Shown: positions 23,401 to 30,538 of the stretch, piece after piece
Layout: the number at the start of each line of letters is the position of its first letter
Numbering within the stretch: position 1 is the first letter of the stretch
Virus record (IMG/VR): IMGVR_UViG_3300036719_001945
Coordinates: 1-32,333 of that record
Source of the DNA: a virus
DNA: 32,333 nucleotides
Reading direction: 5' to 3' (one strand)
Program-made: the position numbers and the translations under genes
The notes under the pieces: model-generated
Seen by the model: only the letters and a program-made list of their open reading frames with translations
The model's database searches: none
What the model was told of the DNA's origin: nothing

Positions 23401-25152
23401 GTCGCTTACGGTGCCACCGGCGCCCTTGACGGCGGCGCTCAAGCGGGTCATGCCTTGGATCGCAACCTCCTGGGGGATGTTGAGGTCGCGGGTTACCGAG
23501 GCGGCTGCGGACAAAGCCTGGCTGTAAGCGTCCTGCGAGCCGACGATTCCCCGCAGAGCGATCTGCAACTTGTCGATGCGGGCCGAGTAGTCGGTCACTG
23601 TGCCGAGCTGCTGGCGGAACATGCCGACCTGCGCACCAGCGGCTGCGCCAGCGAAAGCGCCGCCCACGCCGCCCAGGGCCAAGCCGCCGAGACCGCCGAT
23701 CAGGCCCTCTGGGCCGCCGAAGATACCACCACTAAGCGCTGCACCGACGCCCTGGGCGAGCTGCATCCCGCTTAGGCGGCGGCCTCGGCGCTTATCCGCG
23801 ATGCCCATACGCCTGTCAAAGTCGGCAAGCTGAGTATCAAACTCTTTCTTACGTAGTTGGCCTTCTAACTCAAGCCCTTCAAGAGCCTTGTCAATATAGA
23901 TTTGATTGTATTTAGCTTGTAATTCAGTGCGCTGTATGAATGCCCTCTCATAAATGTCCGTTACAGATCTTTGTGCAGATTCAACGGACTGCAGCGCCTG
24001 CGTAGCTGCTTCCGGGAATGGCTGCGGGCCTATGGGGCGGGCGTACGCGGCTTCGTCTACACGAATTCGCCCCGGTGTGTACGCACCAGCGGCAATCATG
24101 GCTCCTGTGTTGGGATCTCGGTAACCTCCAACGCCAGGTGCTAATGGTCCCTGCGTTGCGTAATAGGATTGGATGTCGGCGAGCTTGCCTGCTCTACGTT
24201 CTGCCCCTGCTTCAGCAATGCTGAGCTGTCTAAATGCTTCGGATGTGCCCATGACATCAGTGCGAAGCTGTCGCTGCACCTCCGCCATACGAATGGCTAC
24301 GTCTGTATATGTAGAGCTGCCTCTTGCTGTATTTAGCAAGCGTTCACTGAGTTCGGCAAGTTCTTGATTAAGCGCTGCGGTTGTATCCGGCATCGCGGAT
24401 AGGCGCGACGGATCCGCAAAACCTCCCATGTACGCAGGAGATTGAAAAGCCTCGTATGCGGCGATGACACCGGAACGTCCTGTCCTGCCTGACTGCGTAA
24501 TTTGAAGTAACTGAATTTGACGCAGTGTGTCTACAAACTTTTCAGCGTCATAGCGGACAGTTTGCAGACCGCGCTGAAGTATCGCAATCTGATTATTTAG
24601 TACGCTAGGAGTCGCACCTGCTTGCTGATTTAGCGCTAAGTTGAATCCTTGAGCCTCACTTTTTAACTTACCTAATTTTACCGTAACGTTATCAATATCC
24701 TTACCAAGCTGAATAAACGCTGACGAACCAGGGCGAGTTTCGCGCTGTAGTTGTTTTAATGCGTCTATCTGCCGTTGTAGCGAGTCAACATTTTGTCTAC
24801 CCGCGTTTGCATTATTGAGCAGTGCCTGACGCTGCCTTTCCAGCGCATCCGTAGACCCCCGCGATACTTCGTTAAGTCGGTTAAGGTCTTTTGTAAGTTG
24901 GGCGTAGGCACGACCACACGTATCTACCTGCGTGCGAAGACCTTGCAGAGCAGACGCAAGACCTTTATTTACAGCCTCAGTATTACCTGCTGCCTTGGCA
25001 AACTCAAATAAGCTGGTACGAGCTGCGTTAATATCGCGCTCGGACAAATTTGTGACTTTGCTTAAGTCACGAAACGAGCTGCGAATCTTATCTAAGCCTT
25101 CAAACTTTTCTAAACCTAGACGTACAACAATATCCTCAATCTGCTTAGCCAT
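20431..25152 (-). CDS. H: Tape measure protein, lambda H-like, with M23-like domain
   Basis: 1573 residues; its length should set the tail length. Residues 1-480 are coiled-coil rich. A Gly/Ala hydrophobic segment lies at about 480-515. The tape-measure N-terminal domain follows (YSARIDKLQIALRGIVGSQD to about 720). Coiled coils surround an M23-type peptidase region at 1045-1165, whose motifs are in permuted order: GSTGQSTGPHLD (H1058), then HAGIDFG (H1105, D1109), then LLHL (H1153). The lambda-type C-terminal signature comes at about 1339-1420 (ANFQEFAKSVLESTSRMIIQ), and GEAGPEAIMPLRRL ends the protein. It begins 8 bases inside the GT frame, after GGATAAGCAGG. Confidence 0.95.
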   Translation of the reverse strand: MAKQIEDIVVRLGLEKFEGLDKIRSSFRDLSKVTNLSERDINAARTSLFEFAKAAGNTEAVNKGLASALQGLRTQVDTCGRAYAQLTKDLNRLNEVSRGSTDALERQRQALLNNANAGRQNVDSLQRQIDALKQLQRETRPGSSAFIQLGKDIDNVTVKLGKLKSEAQGFNLALNQQAGATPSVLNNQIAILQRGLQTVRYDAEKFVDTLRQIQLLQITQSGRTGRSGVIAAYEAFQSPAYMGGFADPSRLSAMPDTTAALNQELAELSERLLNTARGSSTYTDVAIRMAEVQRQLRTDVMGTSEAFRQLSIAEAGAERRAGKLADIQSYYATQGPLAPGVGGYRDPNTGAMIAAGAYTPGRIRVDEAAYARPIGPQPFPEAATQALQSVESAQRSVTDIYERAFIQRTELQAKYNQIYIDKALEGLELEGQLRKKEFDTQLADFDRRMGIADKRRGRRLSGMQLAQGVGAALSGGIFGGPEGLIGGLGGLALGGVGGAFAGAAAGAQVGMFRQQLGTVTDYSARIDKLQIALRGIVGSQDAYSQALSAAASVTRDLNIPQEVAIQGMTRLSAAVKGAGGTVSDSAFAFRAVSEAVKATGGNAEQADGALLALTQVFSKGKVSAEELNQIAERLPGTFTLFAKAAGMTGPQLQKALQEGQVGLNDLMKFLQLISTEYGQTALKIAKSSQEAGARLTVAMQNMQLEVGRALQPLGADLQNAFAVFITDITPAVVAAAQGFVGVAKAIGAAGDAFMDFTAPVRDFFATGMPAYLQVAKAFWDSIANDVSAFWTRIGSFFTGLQTISSTALKAIGIDVGGLGDTMQIVATNVGKFWSSVFDFIKGRWRETVSNMINYSNPLLAGLKLFGIADVGKAVTKGIAAGATAMSPIFKLPQAQQSTAESPSVFPSPAADKEKEKKAAKDKADRERQAAAAEQQRLANTLLDQQLRAADRVFQHQIELDRQRYELQKRLDDAQAQNRIMRETGAARDIVSNFEDLQRSLREIEERRVRAAQDVRLAKQTQQSAAVRATFDAQGAAMLRGTTGVIARTGSTGQSTGPHLDARWADGRRITAADADRYLSVNGRTPSSYGVTSPYGPRSLFGRTFHAGIDFGTPSGSGITLKNGATLLRDLGFTGAGGYAVEINTKDGPMRLLHLQRGSARMPAGAATQQNRAIKSSGGAVIEGLDVTQAEAQQQLIEANVSKERAALFEQFTLRATDALKQQNKELSDSNALQTLRNRLTLEGVSPALIELEERLLGNRQKQNEAQAKYNTLIANEKDPATRAELTNSLAQLNEFYAEQARLLRDAAAAKETFDKAMRTRQDERIGLGLREGAEAYVQSIGTMREATAQLAQTGIKGVEDAIFSLTTTGKANFQEFAKSVLESTSRMIIQQLILRSVMQIIGAIGGGSSGGFSFSGAGPVSGASVFGSTQAGFNPLAFSGIKLNALGNAYAANGIVPFAMGGAFQHDVTAYAMGGVVDQPTMFKFADGGAGRLGLMGEAGPEAIMPLRRLPNGRLGVEQAGGGAPVTVNVSVDASGTSVQGNAGQGEQLGRVISQAVQAELVRQQRPGGLLSR

Positions 25153-25830
25153 CCTGCTTATCCTCCCCCTTAGCCAACGCGCTGAGAGCGGCAGTTTCCA
25201 TGATCTGCAGGCCCTCCAGCATGTCGAGGCGGTCGTCCACGCAGTATAGGTCCATCAGGCCGCCAGGCATCAGCAGCACCTCGTACTTCAAGCCGAGATA
25301 GCCCGCCATGGTGGTGTTCCACTGCGTCTGCATTCTTAGGAACATCATTACGATGTCCCAGTTTTCGTCCCAGACCTCGTAAGGGGCGGCGGGTTCTGGT
25401 TGCGCGTCTACGGGCAAGACTAAGCCGAACACCTTAGCGTCGTCTTCGGTCTTGTCCTCCTCGCGCTTAGTGCTTCCGCCTACCCAGAACTCCGCCGCAC
25501 CCTTCAGTTTCCCGACTTAGCGCCGTCGAAGGTCTCGGTGTAAGCCTTCAGGACACCGCGCACCCAGTAGGGGTCGTCGGCGAAGTCGGTGAGCGCTTCG
25601 ATGGAGAAGGGGAGGTCGGTGCCGTCTTCGTCGCTGATGCCGTTCCAGCCGAGCACTACGGCTTTGAGCAGGGGCAGATCGCCCTTCTCGCTGAGTTTGC
25701 CGAACTCCTTACGGCCCAGGCGCTTGAAAGTGATGTCGAAGGTGCTGGAATCGAACGTGCCGCCGTCAGCGGGTTCTTCGATGGTTACAGGCCACTTGAA
25801 GGTTTTGACCTTCTTGCGAACGAACGCCAT
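25145..25830 (-). CDS. Tail assembly chaperone GT, made by -1 frameshift
   Basis: The G frame (from 25830) reaches the heptamer G GGA AAC at 25513-25507, directly before its TGA. A -1 slip there continues with LKGAAEFWVGGSTKREEDKT and runs without a stop into the T frame, ending at 25145 for a product of 228 residues. T alone is open only from a GTG at 25432 with no obvious initiation signal, which supports synthesis as a fusion. The position between tail tube and tape measure and the slippery heptamer match lambda G/GT, which chaperones the tape measure during tail assembly. The coordinates include the one-base slip. Confidence 0.87.
25504..25830 (-). CDS. G: Tail assembly chaperone G
   Basis: 108 residues. 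The non-shifted product of the G/GT pair. KTFKWPVTIEEPADGGTFDS and FDITFKRLGRKEFGKL resemble the beta-rich N-terminal part of siphophage G-type chaperones, and WVRGVLKAYTETFDG lies near the end. It should be made in excess over GT and bind the tape measure and tube subunits. The ATG is in CAGCTTATG with no Shine-Dalgarno sequence. Confidence 0.88.
   Translation of the reverse strand: MAFVRKKVKTFKWPVTIEEPADGGTFDSSTFDITFKRLGRKEFGKLSEKGDLPLLKAVVLGWNGISDEDGTDLPFSIEALTDFADDPYWVRGVLKAYTETFDGAKSGN
25507..25513 (-). promoter_or_regulatory. -1 ribosomal frameshift site GGGAAAC
   Basis: On the - strand the frame reads TCG GGA AAC TGA. The heptamer G GGA AAC fits X XXY YYZ, and lambda uses GGGAAAG at the same place. 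The stop codon follows directly, which would stall ribosomes on the slip site. Confidence 0.87.
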
Positions 25831-25900
25831 AAGCTGTTCGGATGAGTTACTGGATGTACCGGCTTAGTGTAGATGCTTTTCGCGTAAGCGGCATCGCAGC

Positions 25901-25931
25901 AAAAACCCCCTAAGCGGCGTGGCTTAGGGGG
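25901..25931 (-). terminator. Factor-independent terminator after the tail tube gene
   Basis: On the - strand, CCCCCTAAGC (25931-25922) pairs perfectly with GCTTAGGGGG (25915-25906) across a 6-base loop and is followed by five T (25905-25901). This is the best terminator in the window. It probably trims transcription between the abundant capsid and tube genes and the assembly genes downstream. The rest of the 124-bp gap (25831-25954) shows no promoter I can recognise. Confidence 0.88.
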
Positions 25932-25954
25932 CTGGTGGTACGCGGCGGCGTGGC

Positions 25955-27118
25955 TCAGGCGTAGATAAGGCGGATCTCGTCGTTGCCGGTGGTGGAGGGC
26001 ACAGCGGTGTAGGGCAGGGCGAGCATGTGGATGCCGTCCTGGTCGGAGTAGCTGGGCGCTCCGATGTCCACGCGGTTGGACACCAGCGAGACGATGTTAC
26101 CGGCGGTCGTTCCATGGATGAAGGAGAGGTCACCCAAGGAGGCGTCGGTGAGGGAGGCGGTGAAGTAGTCCTTCTCTGCGATGGTGGGTGCTTCGATCGT
26201 TGCGGTGCCGGACACCGAGCGATCGGTGAGCAGCACTTCCTTGGTGCAGCCGACGAGTTCGCGGTAGATGATGCTGTTGCCGATGTCCATGGCAACCGAC
26301 TGGAGGCAGCCGGAGTAGGCGAGGAGGTTGAAGCCACCACTGTTGCCTGCCTTAAAGACGAGCGGGGTGGCTTGGTCGGCGTAGGTTACGGAAGGCGCGG
26401 CGGTGTCGGTGGGGGCGTTGTAGATGCCCGTCATCGTGAAGTCGAGGGTCGGGATCTGACCGACAGTGGTGTTCAGTGAGAACGTGCCGCGAGCGCCGGT
26501 GAGCTTGTGGAGAACCCCGTCGATGTTGTAGTAGAGGGTTACCGAGCTGAAAGCGCTGCTGACGGGGGTGTAGACGGTCTGGAGACCGATGCTGTAGACG
26601 CTGGTGTTGTCGGGGGTGACGTTGCCGGCGAGGGCGCGGAGGGAGGCGACGCGGGTGGAGCCCACGTAGCCGGTGACGAGCGCGACGGTGCCGCTGCCAG
26701 TGCCGCCGGTGATGCGGATGATCTGGTTCTTGTAGGCGTCGTTGGTGGCGCTGGCGCCGACGGCCAGCGTGATGCTGTTCAGGGCGCCCGCAGTGGCGGT
26801 GCCGGTGACGGCGGGACTGACGGCGGTCTCGGCGAGGCCGCAGGCTTTCAGGATCGAGCCGTAGCGGGGTGCGGTGCCGGCAGTGCCGCTTCCGGCCAGC
26901 TCGACACTGAAGGTGCATTCAACGCGAACGTTGGCGAGCAGCTGCTCGGATGCGCCCAGGTAAGGACGAACCAGGTCACGGTTAACGCTCTCGCTCTGGA
27001 CCGGCGTGATGTTGAGGTCACGGACCAGCACGGCGTCGGTGCCCAAGGGAGAGGGGTCGGAGCCGTAGGTGGCCTCGATCTCCGCCAGGAGGAGGCGCTT
27101 ACGAGTGAGGAGTGCCAT
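25955..27118 (-). CDS. V: Major tail tube protein, lambda V-like
   Basis: 387 residues. The opening (LLLAEIEATYGSDPSPLGTD, then VLVRDLNITPVQSESVNRDL) and a beta-rich body with YNIDGVLHKLTGARGTFSLN and GQIPTLDFTMTGIY are characteristic of siphophage tube subunits. An inserted region (about 105-170) could be an Ig-like or surface domain. It should polymerise into the hexameric tail tube. The position before G/GT and the tape measure supports this, as does the strong terminator downstream. The CTTA/TAAG word is rare here (4 in 1164 bp), unlike in most neighbours, as in the capsid gene. Confidence 0.9.
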   Translation of the reverse strand: MALLTRKRLLLAEIEATYGSDPSPLGTDAVLVRDLNITPVQSESVNRDLVRPYLGASEQLLANVRVECTFSVELAGSGTAGTAPRYGSILKACGLAETAVSPAVTGTATAGALNSITLAVGASATNDAYKNQIIRITGGTGSGTVALVTGYVGSTRVASLRALAGNVTPDNTSVYSIGLQTVYTPVSSAFSSVTLYYNIDGVLHKLTGARGTFSLNTTVGQIPTLDFTMTGIYNAPTDTAAPSVTYADQATPLVFKAGNSGGFNLLAYSGCLQSVAMDIGNSIIYRELVGCTKEVLLTDRSVSGTATIEAPTIAEKDYFTASLTDASLGDLSFIHGTTAGNIVSLVSNRVDIGAPSYSDQDGIHMLALPYTAVPSTTGNDEIRLIYA

Positions 27119-27124
27119 CGTGAA

Positions 27125-27346
27125 TTACCTGGGGGTGTCTGAATGCTGCGTACGCTGCACAAGCGTCCGCTGGCCGGTTGAGGAGTCGAGGGTGTACGAG
27201 CCGCCTTGGCCGCTGTACTCATCAATAAGCATAGGTGCAGCCGCTTCAACAGATTCTGCTGCGGCTTCTTGTTCCAGCTCCTGCAGACTGTCCTCAGCAA
27301 CTTCGCTGCTCAGGACATCCTCGGATGGTGCTGTAGTTCTTGCCAT
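27125..27346 (-). CDS. Small acidic protein, unknown function
   Basis: 73 residues, Glu/Ala/Ser-rich in the first half (SSEVAEDSLQELEQEAAAES) and likely disordered. A tyrosine-containing end (YSGQGGSYTLDSSTGQRTLV) follows. It lies between the tail completion candidate and the tube gene and starts in GCACTTATG. It might be a tail or connector accessory protein, but no motif supports a specific role. Confidence 0.6.
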   Translation of the reverse strand: MARTTAPSEDVLSSEVAEDSLQELEQEAAAESVEAAAPMLIDEYSGQGGSYTLDSSTGQRTLVQRTQHSDTPR

Positions 27347-27401
27347 AAGTGCTTGGGGGCTGCGGCGATTCTACGTGGCGGACATGGCACAGTTTGCGGG
27401 C

Positions 27402-27827
27402 TTAGCTGCTTAGCGTTGCCACTTGCGTGCGATAAAGGATGCGGAAGTTGTTGAAAATTACGCCTACGGGGGTGTCGGCAGCTTCTAAGGTAAATTCGGT
27501 GGGGCCTGGTTGGATGTCTATGCAGAGACCGCCTAAAGTGAGGTCGGCCATTAGTTTGCTGTGCAGCGACTCGATTATGGGATCGGCGGCTTGATCGGGT
27601 ACTGCATCGCGCACGATAATTACCACGCGCATGTTTAGTGTGTGGTCGAGCGTAGGCAGCGATGTGTTTTGCGTCGGCACGTTGCTTACGGGCTCGACGA
27701 TGAGCGCGGCGCTCTCGGCGCGTGCCACCGGCTCGACGCGGCTGCGGTAGATGCGCGTGCCAACGCCAACGGTGCCGACGAGCGTGGTGCGCACCGCGCT
27801 AAGGATTTGCTCGCGCTTGGTTGTCAT
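27402..27827 (-). CDS. Tail completion / minor tail protein candidate
   Basis: 141 residues. The helical start KREQILSAVRTTLVG, then RIYRSRVEPVARAESAALIV, a strand LNMRVVIIVRDAVPDQAADP, a helix SLHSKLMAD and the ending FNNFRILYRTQ follow the alpha/beta order of tail terminator-type proteins (lambda U/Z position). It lies just before the tube gene in the lambda-like order. The ATG of this gene shares its A with the TGA of the preceding one. Assignment by position and fold pattern, not by a diagnostic motif. Confidence 0.65.
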   Translation of the reverse strand: MTTKREQILSAVRTTLVGTVGVGTRIYRSRVEPVARAESAALIVEPVSNVPTQNTSLPTLDHTLNMRVVIIVRDAVPDQAADPIIESLHSKLMADLTLGGLCIDIQPGPTEFTLEAADTPVGVIFNNFRILYRTQVATLSS

Positions 27828-28444
27828 CAGCGCACCTCGGTGGCGACGAGACGGCCGCGACGAAAGCTGAGGTTCTCGGTGCCGCTGTGGTTGGCGATTC
27901 GCAGCGCCACTTCATCGCCGGAAGCCATGCTGATCATCCAGTTGGTGACGAGTTTGGCTTCGTCGCCAGCGGAGCCGGTGAAGGCGCGGCACTCCGTTTG
28001 GTCTATGGCAGTGCCGTTCTTGGCCAGCTTGATGCCTAGGACTTTGTTATTGCCGCTTGCGGTCTTGGCGTCGATACTACCATAAATTTGCATTAGACGA
28101 GTAGCACCGCTTGTGTTCTTTATGGCGAAGGTATCGGTGGTGCCGAGCGTCATGCCGCTTGCGGATGCGGTGTCGAAGATGCCGGTAAGTCCCGTGGTGA
28201 CGTAGACGTCTTGGGTGGTGATCGTGATCGTACCGGCGTCCATCTTGCTGGCCTGGCCGCGTACTAGGTCGGTGTCGGCAAAGCTGTAGTAGGGGAGGGC
28301 GTTCCAGGCGGTGGAGCCGGTGCCGACCTTGATTTTGCGGGTGTCGGACTCGATGCCCATCTCGCCGGAGAGGAGCGTGGGGTTGGCGGCGGTCCAGGCC
28401 GCTGCGGTGTCCGTGCGCAGTTGGATCTGGGCGATGGTGCTCAT
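27827..28444 (-). CDS. Virion protein with phage fibre N-terminal (Mtd-like) motif
   Basis: 205 residues. The first 55 (AQIQLRTDTAAAWTAANPTL, then GEMGIESDTRKIKVGTGSTA, then WNALPYY) form the IQxRxDTAAxWxxxNPxLxxGExG module found at the N-terminus of many tail fibres and tropism proteins. The rest is a beta-rich domain. It could be a decoration or a short fibre. It starts four bases inside the stop of the head-tail joining candidate. Confidence 0.75.
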   Translation of the reverse strand: MSTIAQIQLRTDTAAAWTAANPTLLSGEMGIESDTRKIKVGTGSTAWNALPYYSFADTDLVRGQASKMDAGTITITTQDVYVTTGLTGIFDTASASGMTLGTTDTFAIKNTSGATRLMQIYGSIDAKTASGNNKVLGIKLAKNGTAIDQTECRAFTGSAGDEAKLVTNWMISMASGDEVALRIANHSGTENLSFRRGRLVATEVR

Positions 28445-28875
28445 GCTGTACCCCCACTGATGTCGTTGCCATCAATGTAAGTGGTGGAGGCGGCACCGCC
28501 GTCGATCAGTGGGTTGAGCTGATCTAGGCCGAGGTCGTCGATCGAGACCACAGCGCCGTTAGCGCTAATGGGGGTGGTGGAGGTGGTATGCGTGGTTTCT
28601 AGGTCGCGTTGTAGGGATAGTTGCGTGAACACCCCATCGCTAATTAGGACGTTGGCGCGTACGGTATAGGCGGCACCGTTTACGGTAAGTTTTGAGCCGT
28701 AGAGTAGGTCGCCGAACTTAGCGGATTCGCAAGTAAGTGTGTATTCGGTGCTGATTACTTGACCATCGACGATTAGTTCGCTGGGCATGTCAAGGATGCC
28801 TAGGCCGGATGCGGTGCCTGCCACAACGCTTACGCCGAAGTCGGCTAAGTAGAGGCCGGTGTCTTCGGTGATCAC
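28441..28875 (-). CDS. Head-tail joining protein candidate
   Basis: 144 residues from a GTG at 28875 that overlaps the preceding TGA (GTGA). The frame is open further upstream, but that part lies in the previous gene. FGDLLYGSKLTVNGAAYTVR, then SDGVFTQLSLQRD resembles the small beta-barrel of head-tail attachment proteins (lambda FII type: G-D-x-V-x-I-x-G-x-x-Y-x-V). The C-terminal 45 residues (ISANGAVVSIDDLGLDQLNP and following) look like a flexible extension. Its position between capsid and tail genes is as expected. Confidence 0.55.
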   Translation of the reverse strand: MITEDTGLYLADFGVSVVAGTASGLGILDMPSELIVDGQVISTEYTLTCESAKFGDLLYGSKLTVNGAAYTVRANVLISDGVFTQLSLQRDLETTHTTSTTPISANGAVVSIDDLGLDQLNPLIDGGAASTTYIDGNDISGGTA

Positions 28876-29168
28876 GCGAATACCCTCACCGGATGCCCCG
28901 GCGCAACAACGTACTGATCCCACCCATCAGGCAGCTCACCGATGTAGTTGACGTGCCAGCCGTTCAGCAGCACGGGTGGGGTGATGACTTCACCGGTGTC
29001 GGGGTCAAAGGTGCCGCCTGTGTAGATGGGGCCGATGACATCGAGGGCGTGGGTGTGGCTGGCGGTGAGCACCACGGTGTCGCCGTCTTCATTGGTGGTG
29101 GTAAGGCCAGCAGCATCCAGGGCAGCCATGCCGGTGGATTCGTCGGGGAAGCGGATGTAGTGGGTCAT
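28872..29168 (-). CDS. Conserved phage protein of unknown function
   Basis: 98 residues. YIRFPDESTGMAALDAAGLT at the start, HALDVIGPIYTGGTFDPDTG in the middle and LNGWHVNYIGELPDGWDQYV near the end match a small family I recognise by sight from phage structural regions (RFPDExTG..., GWHVN..G.LP), but its function is unknown to me. It overlaps both neighbours by four bases. Confidence 0.7.
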   Translation of the reverse strand: MTHYIRFPDESTGMAALDAAGLTTTNEDGDTVVLTASHTHALDVIGPIYTGGTFDPDTGEVITPPVLLNGWHVNYIGELPDGWDQYVVAPGHPVRVFA

Positions 29169-30538
29169 TGCGTCAGTGCCACAAGCGTGCTGTTGGGGAG
29201 GCGCTGTGGGAAGAAGGTGAGGCGGCGGATGTGAACGTTGCCTGGAGCGGTACCGCTAACATCTACGCCAATTCCAAGTCGATCAACTCCCACCCCAGAG
29301 CTGGATGCTTCGCCGTAACTCAAGATGTAAAAATCGTTAAAGGGGGAGTCCTCAAGCAGTAGGGAATCTGTTTCTGCCGAAGCTGCGCTCGGCATTGTTC
29401 CAGAAGAATCTGATTGTGGCGCTCCTCCGTTTTCTGCAAATCCAAAATCATTTGCTTTTGTTGCTAAAGCAGCTCTGTACTCAACCCCTGCGGCATAAGC
29501 GCCTTGGTTAAAAGTTGCTTGCGATACGCTGGCATCTGTTACATCGTAAACACGATTAACGCCGCCTTGAGCGCGTAACCATATAATGTTTGTTGCAGCG
29601 GAGTTGATAAATACGAATACTCTGGCGCCGCCTGTATTGGGGCTTTGGGGAAAGCTGTACCTTGCAAACATCGTCCCCTCATCCTGCCGATACCACGAAC
29701 TAAACGCACTGCCCGTGATGCTGGCAACGTCCGCGCTGCGGGTGGCTGCGGCGGTGGTGGTGGGGATATAGCTGGTGGGGAAGGCTCCGGCTTCTAGTTG
29801 GGCGCCCCAGAGGTAAAGGTTTGTGTTGGCTGTGTTGTTGACAGTATCTCTGAGGTAGATGCCAAGACTGCTAGAAGCCGCAAGTGGCGTAAATACCATT
29901 GTGCAGCGATACCAGCCGTTAGGATACGGAGTAATGATGCCTGATCCGCCATTTGCCGAAGATGTAATTGTTCCGGTTGATAAATTGAATATCACAAACG
30001 CTCCACCAAATGCGGCAAAAGCCCTAAGGCCTAGCAATGTTTCGGTTCCGGCTTTGGCAAAAACGCTAAAAGAATACGAAACAGCAGAAAGTGTAACCGC
30101 TTGCGAAGCAAAGTGAGGATTACTGGTTCCATCGGCAGTGATTGTATCCGCCGTTGTTGATCCATCCGGGGCGGCAATGCTGTTTGCCGTAATCGTCCTT
30201 GATCCAGCAGAGCTGTTCCAACTCGCATTATCAAACTCCTCACTCCGCACCAGGAGATTCGTCCTCGCCTCCTCCACCATCAGGCCCAGGCTTTCGCCGG
30301 TTGTGGGGTTGTGGTCGAAGCGGGGTTCGTTAGTCGTCGCCGTCTTGATCAGTCCGTCGCTGCCGACGTAGGTGGCGCTGCTGGCGCGGGTGAAGGTGAC
30401 TAGGGGGCCGAGGTTTTTGGTGGCGGCGAAGTTGAGGTCGAGGGACGCGCCACCGAATAGGCCGCTGCCGATCAGGCCAGAGTTGATGCTCTGCTCCAGG
30501 CCGCCGGATTGGAGCTGGGTGCCAAGGCGTTCAGCCAT
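29165..30538 (-). CDS. Large beta-rich virion protein with TRASSATY module and 94-nt cassette
   Basis: 457 residues. Residues about 45-95 hold the widespread phage module VTFTRASSATYVGSDGLIKT, EPRFDHNPTTGESLGLMVEE, ARTNLL. A carbohydrate-binding-like jelly roll follows (GWYRCTMVFTPLAASSSLGI, LYLWGAQLEAGAFPTSYIPT). A second lectin-like domain starts near residue 280 (FARYSFPQ) and ends HIRRLTFFPQRL. Residues 385-415 are encoded by the cassette repeated in the L homologue and look inserted between SGTMPS and VDRLGIG. It sits among head genes, so it may decorate the capsid or a head fibre and bind surface glycans. Confidence 0.75.
   Translation of the reverse strand: MAERLGTQLQSGGLEQSINSGLIGSGLFGGASLDLNFAATKNLGPLVTFTRASSATYVGSDGLIKTATTNEPRFDHNPTTGESLGLMVEEARTNLLVRSEEFDNASWNSSAGSRTITANSIAAPDGSTTADTITADGTSNPHFASQAVTLSAVSYSFSVFAKAGTETLLGLRAFAAFGGAFVIFNLSTGTITSSANGGSGIITPYPNGWYRCTMVFTPLAASSSLGIYLRDTVNNTANTNLYLWGAQLEAGAFPTSYIPTTTAAATRSADVASITGSAFSSWYRQDEGTMFARYSFPQSPNTGGARVFVFINSAATNIIWLRAQGGVNRVYDVTDASVSQATFNQGAYAAGVEYRAALATKANDFGFAENGGAPQSDSSGTMPSAASAETDSLLLEDSPFNDFYILSYGEASSSGVGVDRLGIGVDVSGTAPGNVHIRRLTFFPQRLPNSTLVALTQ
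29293..29386 (-). repeat. 94-nt coding cassette, copy in the TRASSATY protein
   Basis: Same frame and 92/94 identical to 19843-19936, giving [20 protein letters not shown] and ILSYGEASSSG. Flanking DNA is unrelated on both sides. Confidence 0.9.

Noticed and set aside
26352-26918. A 188-codon - strand frame rich in His and Arg inside the tail tube gene
   Set aside because: It overlaps the tube gene in another frame, and its RHRH-type repetitiveness reflects the codon pattern of the tube gene.
13878-30538. Many + strand open frames of 60-240 codons opposite the late genes
   Set aside because: They lie antisense to long, family-matched - strand genes, have low-complexity or compositionally biased products and no start signals; they are by-products of GC-rich codon use.
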